Shown: one piece after another, positions 19,261-29,226 of the stretch | How positions within the stretch are numbered: the first letter of the stretch is position 1 | How the letters are laid out: each line of letters opens with the position of its first letter | NCBI RefSeq assembly: GCF_000069945.1 | Contig: NC_010545.1 | Location: 806,001-870,000, forward strand | From: Corynebacterium urealyticum DSM 7109 | GTDB taxonomy: Bacteria > Actinomycetota > Actinomycetes > Mycobacteriales > Mycobacteriaceae | Direction of reading: 5' to 3' | Length of the DNA stretch: 64,000 bases | The notes under the pieces: generated by a model | What the model was told of the DNA's origin: nothing | Database searches by the model: none | The model's input: only the letters and a program-made list of their open reading frames with translations | Program-made: the position numbers and the translations under genes

Positions 19261-20529
19261 ATGAGCGATGCACAGCTGACAACGGCGTCTTCCCAGCCAA
19301 CCGAAGGCGGTGTGGGCGCGCATTCGGTGCGCTTCCTGCACACCTCCGATTGGCAGATCGGGATGGGTCGGCGCTTTCTCGGCGAGGATAACCAGCGGCT
19401 CTTTGACGAGGCTCGCCTGGCCGCCGTGGAGAAGCTCTTCGCGGTCGCTGACGACCGGCAATGCGAGGCCATCGTCGTCGCCGGGGATGTTTTCGACGAT
19501 AACCTCCTGGCGGAAAAGACATGGACGCGAATCCTCGATGTTCTGCGCAATGCCCCGGTTCCGATCTACCTGCTGCCAGGCAACCACGATCCGCTTAACC
19601 CTGCGAGCATTTACCATCAGCCGAGCCTGCAGCAGCTGTCTCCAGACAACGGCGGGAAGGTCACCGTCCTGCAGGATTCTTCCCTGAGGACGCTGCGCGA
19701 GGGCGTGGAGATCATCGGAGCGCCGTTGCTGAGTAAGGTGGCCAGCGAGGATCTGGTGTACCGGGCGCTTCACGACCTGGCGCCGGCCGGGAACACAATC
19801 CGCATCGCGGTGGGCCACGGGCACACGGAGTCGCGGGACAGTGTCGCGGATCCGTCGGTGATCGACGTCGCCCGACTCAGCGAGCTCGCTCAGCAGCGCG
19901 TCGTCGACTACGTGGCCCTGGGAGACACGCACTCCGCAATGCCTCTCGATGAGCGTGGGGTGGTGTGGTACTCCGGTGCTCCGGAGGTCACTGATTTCAA
20001 GGAGCCCGACGGCGGTGGTGAGTCCAACTCGGGCAAGGCGCTGGTCGTGGATGTCGGCATTGACCCGGAGAACCCGGCTGAGCCCGCGGCGGTCACCGTG
20101 GAGCAGGTTGAGATTGGGCAGTGGCGCTTCCTGGCGATGACGGAGGACATTAACTCCCCAGAGGACGCCGAGGACTTCCTGGCGAAGCTGGCCAGCCTGC
20201 CGCAACCGCGATCGACCGTGGTCAAGTACGCGCTGCGGGGGAGCATCGACCTGATGACGGATATCCGGCTGGAGACCGCTCTGGCTGAGCAGCGTCCCCG
20301 CTTCGCCGCGCTCTACGAGCGAACCCGGCTGATGGATCTGCACGTGTCCCCGGAACTATCGGAGCTTCGCGGGGCCCTCCAACTACGGGGCTACCCAGAA
20401 ATCGCGATGGAAAACCTGCTCGCCGTCGCCGAAGACCAGCGGGAGGCCCAAGGAACTCGAGATCAGGCCACGGATGCCCTGAAACTCCTTTATCGCTTGG
20501 CAGCCGGCGTGCAGGCCAAGGAAAGCTAG
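19261..20529 (+). CDS. SbcD/Mre11-like metallophosphoesterase (DNA repair exonuclease family)
   Basis: A 422-residue calcineurin-like phosphoesterase. Motifs: HTSDWQ at residues 27-32, GDVFD at 75-79, GNHD at 107-110, then VGHGHTE and ALGDTHS. Classical SbcD/Mre11 has D-x-H in the first motif and GHxH in the last; here these read D-W-Q and G-D-T-H. I believe the same change occurs in the mycobacterial Rv1277 group, so it is probably a lineage feature. The expected activity is Mn-dependent DNA end processing together with the Rad50-like ATPase encoded next. I chose the ATG at 19261, which has AAGGTGA 6 bases upstream, over the GTG at 19252. The stop abuts the next gene. Confidence 0.88.
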   Translation: MSDAQLTTASSQPTEGGVGAHSVRFLHTSDWQIGMGRRFLGEDNQRLFDEARLAAVEKLFAVADDRQCEAIVVAGDVFDDNLLAEKTWTRILDVLRNAPVPIYLLPGNHDPLNPASIYHQPSLQQLSPDNGGKVTVLQDSSLRTLREGVEIIGAPLLSKVASEDLVYRALHDLAPAGNTIRIAVGHGHTESRDSVADPSVIDVARLSELAQQRVVDYVALGDTHSAMPLDERGVVWYSGAPEVTDFKEPDGGGESNSGKALVVDVGIDPENPAEPAAVTVEQVEIGQWRFLAMTEDINSPEDAEDFLAKLASLPQPRSTVVKYALRGSIDLMTDIRLETALAEQRPRFAALYERTRLMDLHVSPELSELRGALQLRGYPEIAMENLLAVAEDQREAQGTRDQATDALKLLYRLAAGVQAKES

Positions 20530-20541
20530 GTGACGAGGACA

Positions 20542-23436
20542 ATGACTAACCCACAGCAGCACAATGCCGGAGCCGGTCTGACCATCCACCGCCTGACCTT
20601 GGATGACTTCGCGGGGGTGCCGCACGTCGACCTCGACCTGGCAGATTCCGGGGTCACCGTGGTTCACGGGCGCAATGAATCTGGAAAGTCGACCCTGCTC
20701 ACGGCCATGAAGCTCCTGCTCAACACGAGCGTGAATACCAAAACCCGCAAGCAGGAGGTCATGGCGCTCAAGCCGGTGGGCAGCAATGGCAAGCCCACGG
20801 TCGCCGCGGAGATGAGCATCGGGCCGTACCGGCTGCGGATTGAGAAGAGCTTTGGCACTGGCCGACATGCGGCCACACTCGATGTCTCGGCACCCACCGT
20901 GGAGAACCTGGTGGACCGGGAGGCCGAGGAGCGTTTTGCGGAGATCCTTAACGAGACGGTGGATCGCACCCTGTTGGATGCGCTGACAGTGGAGCAGGGC
21001 GCGAGCCTGGAGGCTTTCTCCGCTGGCCGAATCCAATCCCTCAGCACCGTTCTGGCGGCGCAGAGTGACCAGAGTGCGGATGCCGATACCGGCCACGAAG
21101 TGGATGCCACGGCCGCGGAGCTGCTCGCGGCGATCGAGAAGGAATACGATCGCTATTTCACCGCCAAGGGGGCGGTGAAGAGGAACGGTGAGCTGCAGGC
21201 GGCCCGTGACGAGCACGAGGCCGCAGAACGAGCTTTGGTGGAAGCCACCGAGACTTATGACGGAGCACAGCGGCAGATCCGGGCGATCACGGAACTGGAA
21301 GAGGAGGAACGCCAGGCTGCGGCGGAGCTGCCCGAGGCGAAACGGACCGTCGAGGAACTCGAGGAACAGCTGCAGACCGCCCGGGCGGCACAGGAAAAGC
21401 TTCGGGGCTTCGAACGCGAGGTCAAGAACGCGCACCAGGCACTCGATCTAGCGAAGTACCGCCATGACGCGCGGAAGAAGCAGGTTGAAGCGGTGACTGG
21501 CAAGCGAGCCGAGCTCGAGAAGGAACAAGAGCGGCGCGATGAGCTCGCAACGAAGGCGGCCAAGGCTGAGGAAGAACAGCAGAAGCTGAAAGCGGAATAT
21601 TCCAGCGCTGCCGCGCAGCAGCGATTCGCGCGAGGCTACGTTGCCTGGGCGCAGGCTGGCACCGAATACCGAGCGGCGGAGAAGAACCACCAGAACGTCG
21701 CCGAGCGCGCAGCGGAGGCAGAAAAGACGGTGGGTAGGCTGCGGGAGCTGGAGAATAAGCTCGCGGAGAACCCGGCGACCCAGCAGGCCCTGGACGCGCT
21801 GAGTAGCGCCAACACCCAGCTTGCCGTGGCGACCGCGCAGCAGGAGGCAATCGCCACCGAGGTGAAGATCACCGGTCCTGCTGGCACGGTGCGCGACGGC
21901 GAGGAGGATGTCGAACTCACGGCGGAGGGATACCGCACCCTGGTGAGTTCCCCGCGTCAGTTCGCACTCGGGGACTACCGCGTTGCGGTCACTCCGGCCC
22001 GAGACACCAGCGAGACGGAGACCGCGGTGAGCCGTGCTCGGGAGCAGGTCGCCCAGGCATCGAAGGCCCTCGGCATCGAGGACGGGGACACGGAGGCCGC
22101 TCACCGGCTGGCCCAGCAACGGCGCGCCCTGGAAAACGATCGCGACGAGGCACAGCTGGAGCTGCGCGGAATCACCGGGGGCGTGAGCTCCCAGGACCTG
22201 CAGTTCAGTGTGGAGCAGTCCAGCCGAGAGCTGGTCACCGCAGGTGAGAAGCTATCCGACCGGGCCCGCGCCGCGGCCAATATCTGGCGGGAGCTGGGCG
22301 GGAATGCAGAGCGGGCCGAGGAATTCGGCCTTGAACCCGAGCTGGAAGAACAGCTCGCCCAGTTAACGCGGGACTCGTCGCGAGAAGCGACGGAGGACAC
22401 AGAGCCGCAGGTCGCTGAGGCCCAGACTGCGGGGGAGCAGGACCCAGGACACAAAGCCGAGCTTGCGGGGCTCGTGGTCGATCTGGAAACAGCACAACTG
22501 TTCCTCGAGCGCAGCGAGGCGCGGTACACCGCAGCTCAGCAGGCCAAGGATGCGACGGAGCACTCGCAGATCCTCCAGGAGCACAAGCTGGCAGAACTCA
22601 ATGCTACGCAGCAGGCGCAGCAGCTCGCGGCCGCAGAGGACGAGTTGGCGCAGCAGCGCGAAGAGGCCAGCGACGAGCAGCTGGCGGAGGCCGTCGCCGT
22701 GCAGAACAGCGCGTTGGTGGAGGCTGCCGCGATTCGCGATGAGGAGAAGGAGAAATACGAGTCCGCCGCCACCGCCGAGCAGCTTGAGGGCCTCCTTAAC
22801 GGTGAGAAGGCGGGTCTCGGGGTGCTGCAGAAAAACGCCACGCAACGCGGCCAGGAGCTCGTCCGCCTGCGCACCGAGTTGGCCGGCCGCGAAGGCGCTG
22901 CGGAGGCCAAGCGTGAAGCGGCAGCCGGGGCGGAACGGGCCGCTCGCACCCTGGCTGCCGTCACTGCCCGGGCGGAGGCCGCCCAGCTTCTGTGGGAGAC
23001 GATGAATGAGGCTCGTGCCGAGCTGCGGGGTCGCTACTCCCGCCCGTTGTCCGAGGCCTTCCATATCCTTGCTCGCACCATCTACGGTCCGGGGGTCCAG
23101 TTCGAGTTCGACGAGGACTTGCAGGTGAGTCGCCGCATCGACGACGGCGTGGCCCTCGACGTGTCCTCCCTGTCCGGTGGTGCGAGGGAGCAGATCAACC
23201 TGCTTTCCCGGCTCGCGGTGGCATCGCTGGTGGCCCGGGGTGGGGGAGTGCCGATCATTATTGACGACAGCCTCGGTTACAGCGACCCGCAGCGCAGCAG
23301 GGACATGAACGTGGTGCTGTCCCAACTGGGCGAGCAGCACCAGATCATCGTGCTGACCTGTGATGCGCAGCGCTTCTCCCGCGTGGTGGGCGCCAAGCAG
23401 GTGGACATGGTTCAGCTGCGCCGTGGTGGGGAGTAG
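20542..23436 (+). CDS. Rad50/SMC-like ATPase without zinc hook
   Basis: A 964-residue ATPase: Walker A GRNESGKS at residues 43-50, a central coiled coil rich in Glu, Ala, Gln and Arg interrupted by a small beta-rich block (about 440-490), then the ABC signature SLSGGAREQ and Walker B VPIIIDDSLGYSD near the C terminus. The only cysteine is near the end (VLTCDAQ), so no CxxC zinc hook exists; dimerisation through the coiled-coil tip must differ from SbcC/Rad50, as in the YhaN-type proteins. It should form a complex with the phosphoesterase encoded immediately upstream (family knowledge of Mre11-Rad50; pairing inferred). I prefer the ATG at 20542; a GTG at 20530 directly after the previous stop is also possible. 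Confidence 0.88.
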   Translation: MTNPQQHNAGAGLTIHRLTLDDFAGVPHVDLDLADSGVTVVHGRNESGKSTLLTAMKLLLNTSVNTKTRKQEVMALKPVGSNGKPTVAAEMSIGPYRLRIEKSFGTGRHAATLDVSAPTVENLVDREAEERFAEILNETVDRTLLDALTVEQGASLEAFSAGRIQSLSTVLAAQSDQSADADTGHEVDATAAELLAAIEKEYDRYFTAKGAVKRNGELQAARDEHEAAERALVEATETYDGAQRQIRAITELEEEERQAAAELPEAKRTVEELEEQLQTARAAQEKLRGFEREVKNAHQALDLAKYRHDARKKQVEAVTGKRAELEKEQERRDELATKAAKAEEEQQKLKAEYSSAAAQQRFARGYVAWAQAGTEYRAAEKNHQNVAERAAEAEKTVGRLRELENKLAENPATQQALDALSSANTQLAVATAQQEAIATEVKITGPAGTVRDGEEDVELTAEGYRTLVSSPRQFALGDYRVAVTPARDTSETETAVSRAREQVAQASKALGIEDGDTEAAHRLAQQRRALENDRDEAQLELRGITGGVSSQDLQFSVEQSSRELVTAGEKLSDRARAAANIWRELGGNAERAEEFGLEPELEEQLAQLTRDSSREATEDTEPQVAEAQTAGEQDPGHKAELAGLVVDLETAQLFLERSEARYTAAQQAKDATEHSQILQEHKLAELNATQQAQQLAAAEDELAQQREEASDEQLAEAVAVQNSALVEAAAIRDEEKEKYESAATAEQLEGLLNGEKAGLGVLQKNATQRGQELVRLRTELAGREGAAEAKREAAAGAERAARTLAAVTARAEAAQLLWETMNEARAELRGRYSRPLSEAFHILARTIYGPGVQFEFDEDLQVSRRIDDGVALDVSSLSGGAREQINLLSRLAVASLVARGGGVPIIIDDSLGYSDPQRSRDMNVVLSQLGEQHQIIVLTCDAQRFSRVVGAKQVDMVQLRRGGE

Positions 23437-23447
23437 CCCCGCGGCAT

Positions 23448-23492
23448 AAAAAGGCCCGGGTGGAACGCGCAGTGAACGCGCCCCACCCGGGC
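23448..23492 (-). terminator. Terminator of tRNA-Arg
   Basis: On the minus strand GCCCGGGTGG (23492-23483) pairs with CCACCCGGGC (23463-23454) and is followed by CTTTTT. It may also stop transcription coming from the SMC-like gene. Confidence 0.85.
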
Positions 23493-23501
23493 AATAAAAC
23501 G

Positions 23502-23574
23502 TGCCCCCGAGACGATTCGAACGTCCGACCGCTGGTACCGGAAACCAGTGCTCTATCCCCTGAGCTACGGAGGC
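23502..23574 (-). tRNA. tRNA-Arg (anticodon CCG)
   Basis: The minus strand folds as a cloverleaf: acceptor GCCTCCG with CGGGGGC, D arm TAGCTCAGGGGATAGAGCA, anticodon stem CTGGT/ACCAG with loop TTCCGGT (anticodon CCG, reading CGG), and T arm with GTTCGAATC. The discriminator base is A and no CCA is encoded. It is 73 nt long, ending in its own terminator. Its neighbour argS encodes the enzyme that charges it. Confidence 0.95.
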
Positions 23575-23683
23575 ATCAGATCGGTAGTCTAGCACCCTGG
23601 GTGCAAGCGGAGGCAAAAGCACCCCGCCGAACAGCGTGCCCAGCGCATACGGATGGGGGCGACGAACCCGCATTACGTGCTGA

Positions 23684-23689
23684 TAAAGT
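23684..23689 (+). promoter_or_regulatory. -10 box TAAAGT before argS
   Basis: TAAAGT lies 8 bases before the GTG start of argS, with no ribosome binding site in the gap. This predicts a leaderless argS mRNA. Confidence 0.55.
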
Positions 23690-23697
23690 CTTTAGGC

Positions 23698-25362
23698 GTG
23701 ACTCCAGCAGAACTTTCCGAATTCATTGCACGCATCGCCCGCGAGGTCCTCACCGAGCGCGGACTGGACGCCTCCGTCGTCCCCGATAACCCAACGGTCG
23801 AGCGCCCGCGCAACCCAGAGCACGGCGACTACGCCACCAATGTCGCCATGCAGACCGCCAAGAAGGCCGGTACGAACCCCCGTGAGCTAGGCACCTGGCT
23901 CGCCGAGAAGCTGGCCGCTAGCCCGGAGATCGACGAGGCCAGCGTCGCCGGCCCTGGCTTTATTAACATCCGTCTGGCCGCCGCCGCGCAGGGCAAGATC
24001 GTCGAGAATATTCTCGCCGCCGGCCAGGATTTCGGCCGCGGAGATGCCTACAAGGGCACGAAGATCAACCTGGAATTCGTCTCTGCTAACCCCACCGGAC
24101 CGATCCACCTGGGTGGTACCCGCTGGGCCGCCGTTGGCGACTCCCTTGGTCGTCTGCTGGCAGCTCAGGGCGGCGAGGTGACCCGCGAGTACTACTTCAA
24201 TGACCACGGTGGCCAGATCGACCGCTTCGCGAAGTCCCTGCTCGCCGCCGCGCGTAATGAGCCCACCCCGGAAGACGGCTACGGTGGCCAGTACATCCAG
24301 GACATCGCCGCCCAGGTCGTCGAGGCGAACCCGACCTGGGGCGAGCTCTCCGACGCGGACGCCCAGGAGCTCTTCCGCGCCCAGGGCGTGGAGCTGATGT
24401 TCGACCACATCAAGACCACGCTGAAGCAGTTCGGCACCGAGTTCGACGTCTTCTTCCACGAGAACTCCCTCTTCGAATCCGGCGCGGTGGACAAGGCCAT
24501 CGAGGAGCTGAAGTCCAACGGCAACCTTTACGAAGCCGACGGGGCGTGGTGGCTGCGCTCCAGCGATTTCGGCGACGATAAGGACCGCGTCGTCATCAAG
24601 TCCGACGGCAACGCTGCTTACATCGCCGGCGACATCGCCTACATCGCGGATAAGATCAACCGCGGCCACGACCTGTGCATCTACATGCTGGGTGCGGATC
24701 ACCACGGCTACATCGCCCGCCTGCAGGCAGCCGCCGCAGCGCTGGGTTATGACCCGCAGCAGGTGGAGGTCATGATCGGCCAGATGGTGAACCTCGTCCG
24801 TGATGGCGAGGCCGTGCGCATGTCTAAGCGCGCCGGCACCATCATCACCCTCGACGACCTGGTCGAGGCCATCGGCGTGGACGCGGCCCGGTACGCGCTG
24901 ATCCGCTCCTCGGTGGACTCCTCCCTGGACATCGACATGGACCTGTGGGCCTCCCAGAGCAACGAGAACCCGGTGTTCTACGTCCAGTACGCCCACGCCC
25001 GCCTGTGCTCCCTGCAGCGTAAGGCCGATGAGCAGGGAGTGGACTTTGCCGGCGCCGATCTCTCGCTGCTGACCCACGACCGCGAGGGCACGCTGATCCG
25101 TTCCCTCGGCGAGTTCCCGAAGGTGGTCCGCACGGCCGCTGAGCTGCGCGAACCGCACCGCATCGCCCACTACGCGGAGAAGCTGGCCGGGGATTTCCAC
25201 CGCTTCTACGACGCCTGCCAGGTGCTGCCGAAGGCCGACGAACCCACCGGCACGGATGCCGCCCCGGTCTTCCACGCCCGCCTGGCCCTGGCCGCCGCCA
25301 CCCGCCAGGTGCTGGAGAACGCACTGAGCCTGGTCGGCGTATCCGCCCCAGAGAGGATGTAA
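23698..25362 (+). CDS. argS: Arginyl-tRNA synthetase
   Basis: A 554-residue class I synthetase that joins arginine to tRNA-Arg. The N-terminal domain includes [14 protein letters not shown]; the HIGH-type motif is [13 protein letters not shown]; the KMSKS-type loop is VRMSKRAGT; the C-terminal anticodon-binding domain includes [11 protein letters not shown] and ends [11 protein letters not shown], the usual ArgS end. I chose the GTG at 23698 because the protein then begins [10 protein letters not shown] like other corynebacterial ArgS and because a -10 box lies 8 bases upstream; a longer frame from 23653 is not supported. lysA follows after 12 bases in an operon known from corynebacteria. Confidence 0.95.
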   Translation: MTPAELSEFIARIAREVLTERGLDASVVPDNPTVERPRNPEHGDYATNVAMQTAKKAGTNPRELGTWLAEKLAASPEIDEASVAGPGFINIRLAAAAQGKIVENILAAGQDFGRGDAYKGTKINLEFVSANPTGPIHLGGTRWAAVGDSLGRLLAAQGGEVTREYYFNDHGGQIDRFAKSLLAAARNEPTPEDGYGGQYIQDIAAQVVEANPTWGELSDADAQELFRAQGVELMFDHIKTTLKQFGTEFDVFFHENSLFESGAVDKAIEELKSNGNLYEADGAWWLRSSDFGDDKDRVVIKSDGNAAYIAGDIAYIADKINRGHDLCIYMLGADHHGYIARLQAAAAALGYDPQQVEVMIGQMVNLVRDGEAVRMSKRAGTIITLDDLVEAIGVDAARYALIRSSVDSSLDIDMDLWASQSNENPVFYVQYAHARLCSLQRKADEQGVDFAGADLSLLTHDREGTLIRSLGEFPKVVRTAAELREPHRIAHYAEKLAGDFHRFYDACQVLPKADEPTGTDAAPVFHARLALAAATRQVLENALSLVGVSAPERM

Positions 25363-25374
25363 GGCTAAACCCGT

Positions 25375-26763
25375 ATGGATCCGGTCACAGCACAACAACC
25401 CACACCACTGCGCCGGCGCACCGCCACCACCGAGGAATTCAACCTCATCCCGGCCCACGTCTTCCCACGCACCACGCGCCGGGCAGAGAACGGGGAGGTG
25501 GCGATCGGCGGCGTGAGCCTGCCCGAGCTCGCCGCCACACATGGCACCCCGAGCTTCGTCATGGACGAGGCCGACTTCCGCTCCCGCTGTCGGGAGATGG
25601 CGGAAGCCTTCGGCGGGGGAGAGCGCGTGCACTACGCCTCCAAGGCCTTCATCTCCACGGCTGTGTGCCGCTGGGTGGCTGAGGAGGGGCTGAGCCTGGA
25701 CGTCGCGAGCCTCGGCGAGCTGCGCATCGCCCTGCACGCCGACTTCCCGGCCGAGCGCATCACGGTGCACGGCAATAACAAGAATGAAGAGTTCCTGCGT
25801 GCCGCCGTCGAGGCGGGCGTGGAGCTCATCGTGATCGACTCGCTGCAGGAGATCGCCGAACTGTCCCGCGTGGCCCGCGACCTGGGCACCACCCAGGACG
25901 TCCTGGTGCGCGTGACCCCGGGCGTGCACGTCGATACCCACGAGTTCATCGCGACCTCCCACGAGGACCAGAAGTTCGGCTTCTCCCTGGCCTCCGGCAA
26001 GGCCAAGCAGGCGGCCGAGGAGTGCCTCGCCGCTGATGGCCTGGTGCTGCGCGGCCTGCACTGCCACGTCGGCTCCCAGGTTTTCGATGCCGACGGCTTC
26101 GTGCTCGCCGCCGAGCGCCTGCTGGGCCTGTGGAAGCAGCTGCTATCCCACGAAGCCACGGGGGCGGATTTCAACGTCCTCGACCTGGGCGGCGGCTATG
26201 GCATCGCGTATACCCCGGACCAGGAGGCGCTTGACGTGGCCTCCGTGGCACGCAACCTGCTCGCGAAGGTCGCCGAGGCGGCCGAAGAAGCGGGCGTGCC
26301 GACCCCGATCGTCAACGTCGAGCCGGGGCGCGCGATCGCAGGCCCGGCCATGGTGACCATTTACCGGGTCGGCACCGTCAAGGACGTCGAGACCAGCGAC
26401 CACACTGTGCGCCGGTACGTCTCCGTCGACGGCGGGATGAGCGATAACATTCGCCCGGCCCTCTATCAGGCGGAGTACGACGTCCGGGTGGTCAACCGTG
26501 AGGTCTCCGGCACGCTCGTCCCGACCCGTATCGTCGGTTCCCACTGCGAGTCCGGCGACATTCTGATCAACGATGTCCCGGTTCCCGACGACGTCGCGCC
26601 GGGCGACCTGTTGGCCATCGCGGCTACGGGGGCGTACTGCTACTCGATGTCCTCCCGCTACAACATGTTCCTGCGCCCGCCGGTGATTACCGTGGCTGAT
26701 GGCCAGGACCGGGTGATGATTCGCCGGGAGCGCCTGGAGGATATTTTGGCCCTCGAGGGCTAG
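25375..26763 (+). CDS. lysA: Diaminopimelate decarboxylase
   Basis: A 462-residue PLP enzyme of the alanine-racemase fold that makes lysine from meso-diaminopimelate, the last step of lysine synthesis. The PLP lysine is in [17 protein letters not shown] and LGGGYGIAY bind the phosphate; [15 protein letters not shown] and [12 protein letters not shown] are substrate and dimer-interface motifs. Length is usual. It starts 12 bases after argS and is probably co-transcribed with it, as in C. glutamicum, where the pair responds to arginine and lysine (established). The stop is followed by a 181-base region with the hom control sites. Confidence 0.95.
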   Translation: MDPVTAQQPTPLRRRTATTEEFNLIPAHVFPRTTRRAENGEVAIGGVSLPELAATHGTPSFVMDEADFRSRCREMAEAFGGGERVHYASKAFISTAVCRWVAEEGLSLDVASLGELRIALHADFPAERITVHGNNKNEEFLRAAVEAGVELIVIDSLQEIAELSRVARDLGTTQDVLVRVTPGVHVDTHEFIATSHEDQKFGFSLASGKAKQAAEECLAADGLVLRGLHCHVGSQVFDADGFVLAAERLLGLWKQLLSHEATGADFNVLDLGGGYGIAYTPDQEALDVASVARNLLAKVAEAAEEAGVPTPIVNVEPGRAIAGPAMVTIYRVGTVKDVETSDHTVRRYVSVDGGMSDNIRPALYQAEYDVRVVNREVSGTLVPTRIVGSHCESGDILINDVPVPDDVAPGDLLAIAATGAYCYSMSSRYNMFLRPPVITVADGQDRVMIRRERLEDILALEG

Positions 26764-26810
26764 GGAAGGTCTGCCCCGGTAACGCCGGGCACACCCGTGA
26801 AACATAAAAC

Positions 26811-26826
26811 TAGACAGCTTGGTCTA
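26811..26826 (+). promoter_or_regulatory. McbR operator upstream of hom
   Basis: TAGAC AGCTTG GTCTA is a perfect match to the C. glutamicum McbR consensus TAGAC-N6-GTCTA. McbR represses sulfur and methionine genes, including hom-thrB, and is released by S-adenosylhomocysteine (established). It lies 54 bases before the proposed -10 box. Confidence 0.8.
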
Positions 26827-26855
26827 TGTGGGTTAACCTCTGACCTAAGCGAATA

Positions 26856-26868
26856 ACAGCTTGGCCTA
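26856..26868 (+). repeat. Second copy of the operator core, 42 bp downstream
   Basis: ACAGCTTGGCCTA repeats ACAGCTTGGTCTA (26814-26826) with one change, exactly 42 bases later (four helical turns). Only the right arm of the McbR site is conserved (GCCTA), so it may be a weak or decayed operator. It overlaps the expected -35 region. Confidence 0.5.
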
Positions 26869-26879
26869 CTGTCGCTCGC

Positions 26880-26885
26880 TAGAAT
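26880..26885 (+). promoter_or_regulatory. Candidate -10 box TAGAAT for hom-thrB
   Basis: TAGAAT is a good corynebacterial -10 match 59 bases before the hom ATG. No clear -35 is visible at the right distance. Confidence 0.5.
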
Positions 26886-26944
26886 GGCTAGCCGACGCCA
26901 CCAAAGGCGAGCGCAAAACCAACAACAACATTGGGAGAATATTC

Positions 26945-28285
26945 ATGACTGACGCATCGGCGCCCACCATCCGCCCGGGTAAAGGACTCGACGCCACTAT
27001 TGGTGTTGCACTGCTGGGCATGGGCACAGTCGGTGCTGAGGTTTACCGACTGCTCAACGAGCGTGCCGACGAGTTCGCGGCCCGTATCGGCGGGCCGCTG
27101 GAGGTCCGCGGTGTTGCGGTCTCCGATCTGTCCCGCCCGCGCGAGGGGGTCGACCCCGAGCTGCTGACGGACGACGCGCTCTCCCTGGTGCAGCGCGAGG
27201 ACATCGACCTGGTCATCGAGGTCATCGGCGGCATCGACTACCCACGCCAGGTCGTCAACGCGGCCCTGAAGGCCGGCAAGTCCGTGGTCACGGCGAACAA
27301 GGCCCTCATCGCCGCCCACTCCGGCGAGCTTTCCGAGGCCGCCGAGTCCACCGGCGCTGACCTCTTCTTCGAGGCAGCCGTCGCCGCGGCCATCCCGGTC
27401 GTCGGCCCGCTGCTGCGATCCCTGGCTGGCGACAAGATTGAGTCCGTCATGGGCATCGTCAACGGCACCACCAACTACATCCTCGACGCCATGTATGAGC
27501 GTGGGGCCAGCTATGACGAGATGCTCGCCGAGGCCACCGAGCTGGGCTACGCCGAGGCCGACCCGTCCGCGGACGTCGATGGCCACGATGCAGCCTCCAA
27601 GGCTGCGATCCTGGCATCCCTGGCCTTCCACTCCCGCGTCTCCAGCGAGGACGTCCACACCGAGGGAATCCGTAACATCACCACCCAGGACATCGAGGCC
27701 GCCCGCGCCGCAGGCTGCACCATCAAGCTGCTCGCCCTGTGCGACCGCGTCACCCAGGCCGACGGCACCCCAGGTGTGTCCGCCCGCGTCTACCCGGCGC
27801 TCGTCCCGCTGTCCCACCCGCTGGCCAGCGTCTCCGAGTCCTATAACGCCATCTTCGTCGAGGCCGAGTCTGCCGGTCGCCTGATGTTCTACGGCAACGG
27901 CGCCGGCGGTGGCCCGACCGCCTCCGCCGTCCTCGGCGACGTCGTCGCCGTGGCCCGCAACATCATCCACGGTGGCCGCGGTCCGCGCGAGTCCACCTAC
28001 GCCGCCCTTCCGATCGCTGATTTTGGAGACGTCGTGACCCGGTACCACGTTGACATGCTGGTGGAGGATCGTGTGGGCGTGCTCGCCGAGATCTCCAACG
28101 CCTTCTCTAAGCACAACGTCTCCCTGAAGACGGTGCGCCAGGAGAACAAGGACGACCTGGGCGCCCGCCTCGTCGTCGTGACCCACAGCGCCACCGAGAA
28201 GGACCTGGAGGAGACGGTCGCCACGCTCAACGAGCTCGACGCCGTCCGCGAGGTCCACTCCGTCATCCGTATGGAAGGTAAGTAA
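26945..28285 (+). CDS. hom: Homoserine dehydrogenase
   Basis: A 446-residue NAD(P)-dependent dehydrogenase that reduces aspartate semialdehyde to homoserine, the branch point to threonine and methionine. The Rossmann motif is [11 protein letters not shown]; catalytic and substrate stretches are [23 protein letters not shown] and [12 protein letters not shown]. The C-terminal 90 residues form an ACT domain ([19 protein letters not shown]), which gives threonine feedback inhibition (family knowledge). I chose the ATG at 26945, which has TGGGAGAA upstream; a longer frame from 26861 would run through the promoter. thrB follows after 5 bases. McbR control is inferred from the operator at 26811. 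Confidence 0.95.
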   Translation: MTDASAPTIRPGKGLDATIGVALLGMGTVGAEVYRLLNERADEFAARIGGPLEVRGVAVSDLSRPREGVDPELLTDDALSLVQREDIDLVIEVIGGIDYPRQVVNAALKAGKSVVTANKALIAAHSGELSEAAESTGADLFFEAAVAAAIPVVGPLLRSLAGDKIESVMGIVNGTTNYILDAMYERGASYDEMLAEATELGYAEADPSADVDGHDAASKAAILASLAFHSRVSSEDVHTEGIRNITTQDIEAARAAGCTIKLLALCDRVTQADGTPGVSARVYPALVPLSHPLASVSESYNAIFVEAESAGRLMFYGNGAGGGPTASAVLGDVVAVARNIIHGGRGPRESTYAALPIADFGDVVTRYHVDMLVEDRVGVLAEISNAFSKHNVSLKTVRQENKDDLGARLVVVTHSATEKDLEETVATLNELDAVREVHSVIRMEGK

Positions 28286-28290
28286 CAGCA

Positions 28291-29211
28291 ATGGCGACTG
28301 AGATCCCCGTCGGCCGCAAGGTTCGGGTCAAGGTTCCGGGTTCTTCCGCGAACCTGGGCCCCGGATTCGACTCGCTGGGTCTGGCCTTGAGCATCTACGA
28401 CCATGTCGAGGTCGAGGTCATCGACTCCGGCCTCGAGGTGGAGGTCACCGGCGAGGGGCAGGGCGAGGTGCCGCTGGACGAGCGACACCTGGTCGTCCGC
28501 GCGATCCGTGCCGGGTTGAAGAAGGCGGATGTTATCGCCCGTGGCCTGCGGGTGCGCTGCAATAACTCCATCCCGCAGTCCCGTGGCCTGGGTTCCTCTG
28601 CCGCCGCCGCGGTCTCGGGCGTGGTGGCGGCCAATGCGCTGGCCGGGGATGTCCTGGACACGGACACGATCATCCAGCTCGCCTCGACCTTCGAGGGGCA
28701 CCCGGATAACGTCGCGGCTTCCGTCCTCGGCAGCGCTGTCGTGTCCTGGACGAACATCCCGGTCGACGGCACCGAGCCGACGTACCACGCCTCCCCGGTC
28801 ACGGTGCACCCGGATATTCGCGCCACCGCGCTGATTCCGAATTCCCACGCCTCCACCGAGGCTGTGCGTCGCGTGTTGCCGAGCGATATTCCGCACCTGG
28901 ACGCCCGCTTCAACGTGTCCCGCACCGGCGTGCTGCTCGTTGCTCTGTCCAAGGACCCGAGCCTGCTGTGGGAGGGTACCCGGGACCGGATGCACCAGCC
29001 ATTCCGCGCCGAGGTGCTGCCGATCTCCTCCGAGTGGGTCAACCGCCTGCGCAACCAGGGCTACCCGGCGTTCCTCTCCGGGGCGGGTCCGACCGTGCTG
29101 GTGCTGTCCACCGAGCCGGTGGAGGAGGCGCTCCTGCAGGAGGCCCGCGATCGTGGCATCCGGGTCGAAGAACTGACGGTAGCCGGGCCGGTGACCGTCG
29201 AGGACGCCTAA
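28291..29211 (+). CDS. thrB: Homoserine kinase
   Basis: A 306-residue GHMP kinase that phosphorylates homoserine in threonine synthesis. Motif 1 is [18 protein letters not shown]; the ATP-binding motif is [16 protein letters not shown]; motif 3 is [11 protein letters not shown] near the C terminus. It starts 5 bases after hom and uses a GGAAGG ribosome-binding stretch inside the end of hom, so hom-thrB is an operon. Its 3' end faces moeB with only 15 bases between them and no visible terminator. Confidence 0.95.
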   Translation: MATEIPVGRKVRVKVPGSSANLGPGFDSLGLALSIYDHVEVEVIDSGLEVEVTGEGQGEVPLDERHLVVRAIRAGLKKADVIARGLRVRCNNSIPQSRGLGSSAAAAVSGVVAANALAGDVLDTDTIIQLASTFEGHPDNVAASVLGSAVVSWTNIPVDGTEPTYHASPVTVHPDIRATALIPNSHASTEAVRRVLPSDIPHLDARFNVSRTGVLLVALSKDPSLLWEGTRDRMHQPFRAEVLPISSEWVNRLRNQGYPAFLSGAGPTVLVLSTEPVEEALLQEARDRGIRVEELTVAGPVTVEDA

Positions 29212-29226
29212 GCGGCTGACCGCGAA

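Noticed and set aside
23887..26067. A 726-residue open frame on the minus strand opposite argS and lysA
   Set aside because: Antisense shadow of two real genes; composition (Val, His, Arg, Gly) is typical of reverse-frame reading.
26828..26850. A DtxR-type iron box near hom (GGTTAACC...CCTAA)
   Set aside because: Only a few positions match the 19-base consensus and hom is not an iron gene.
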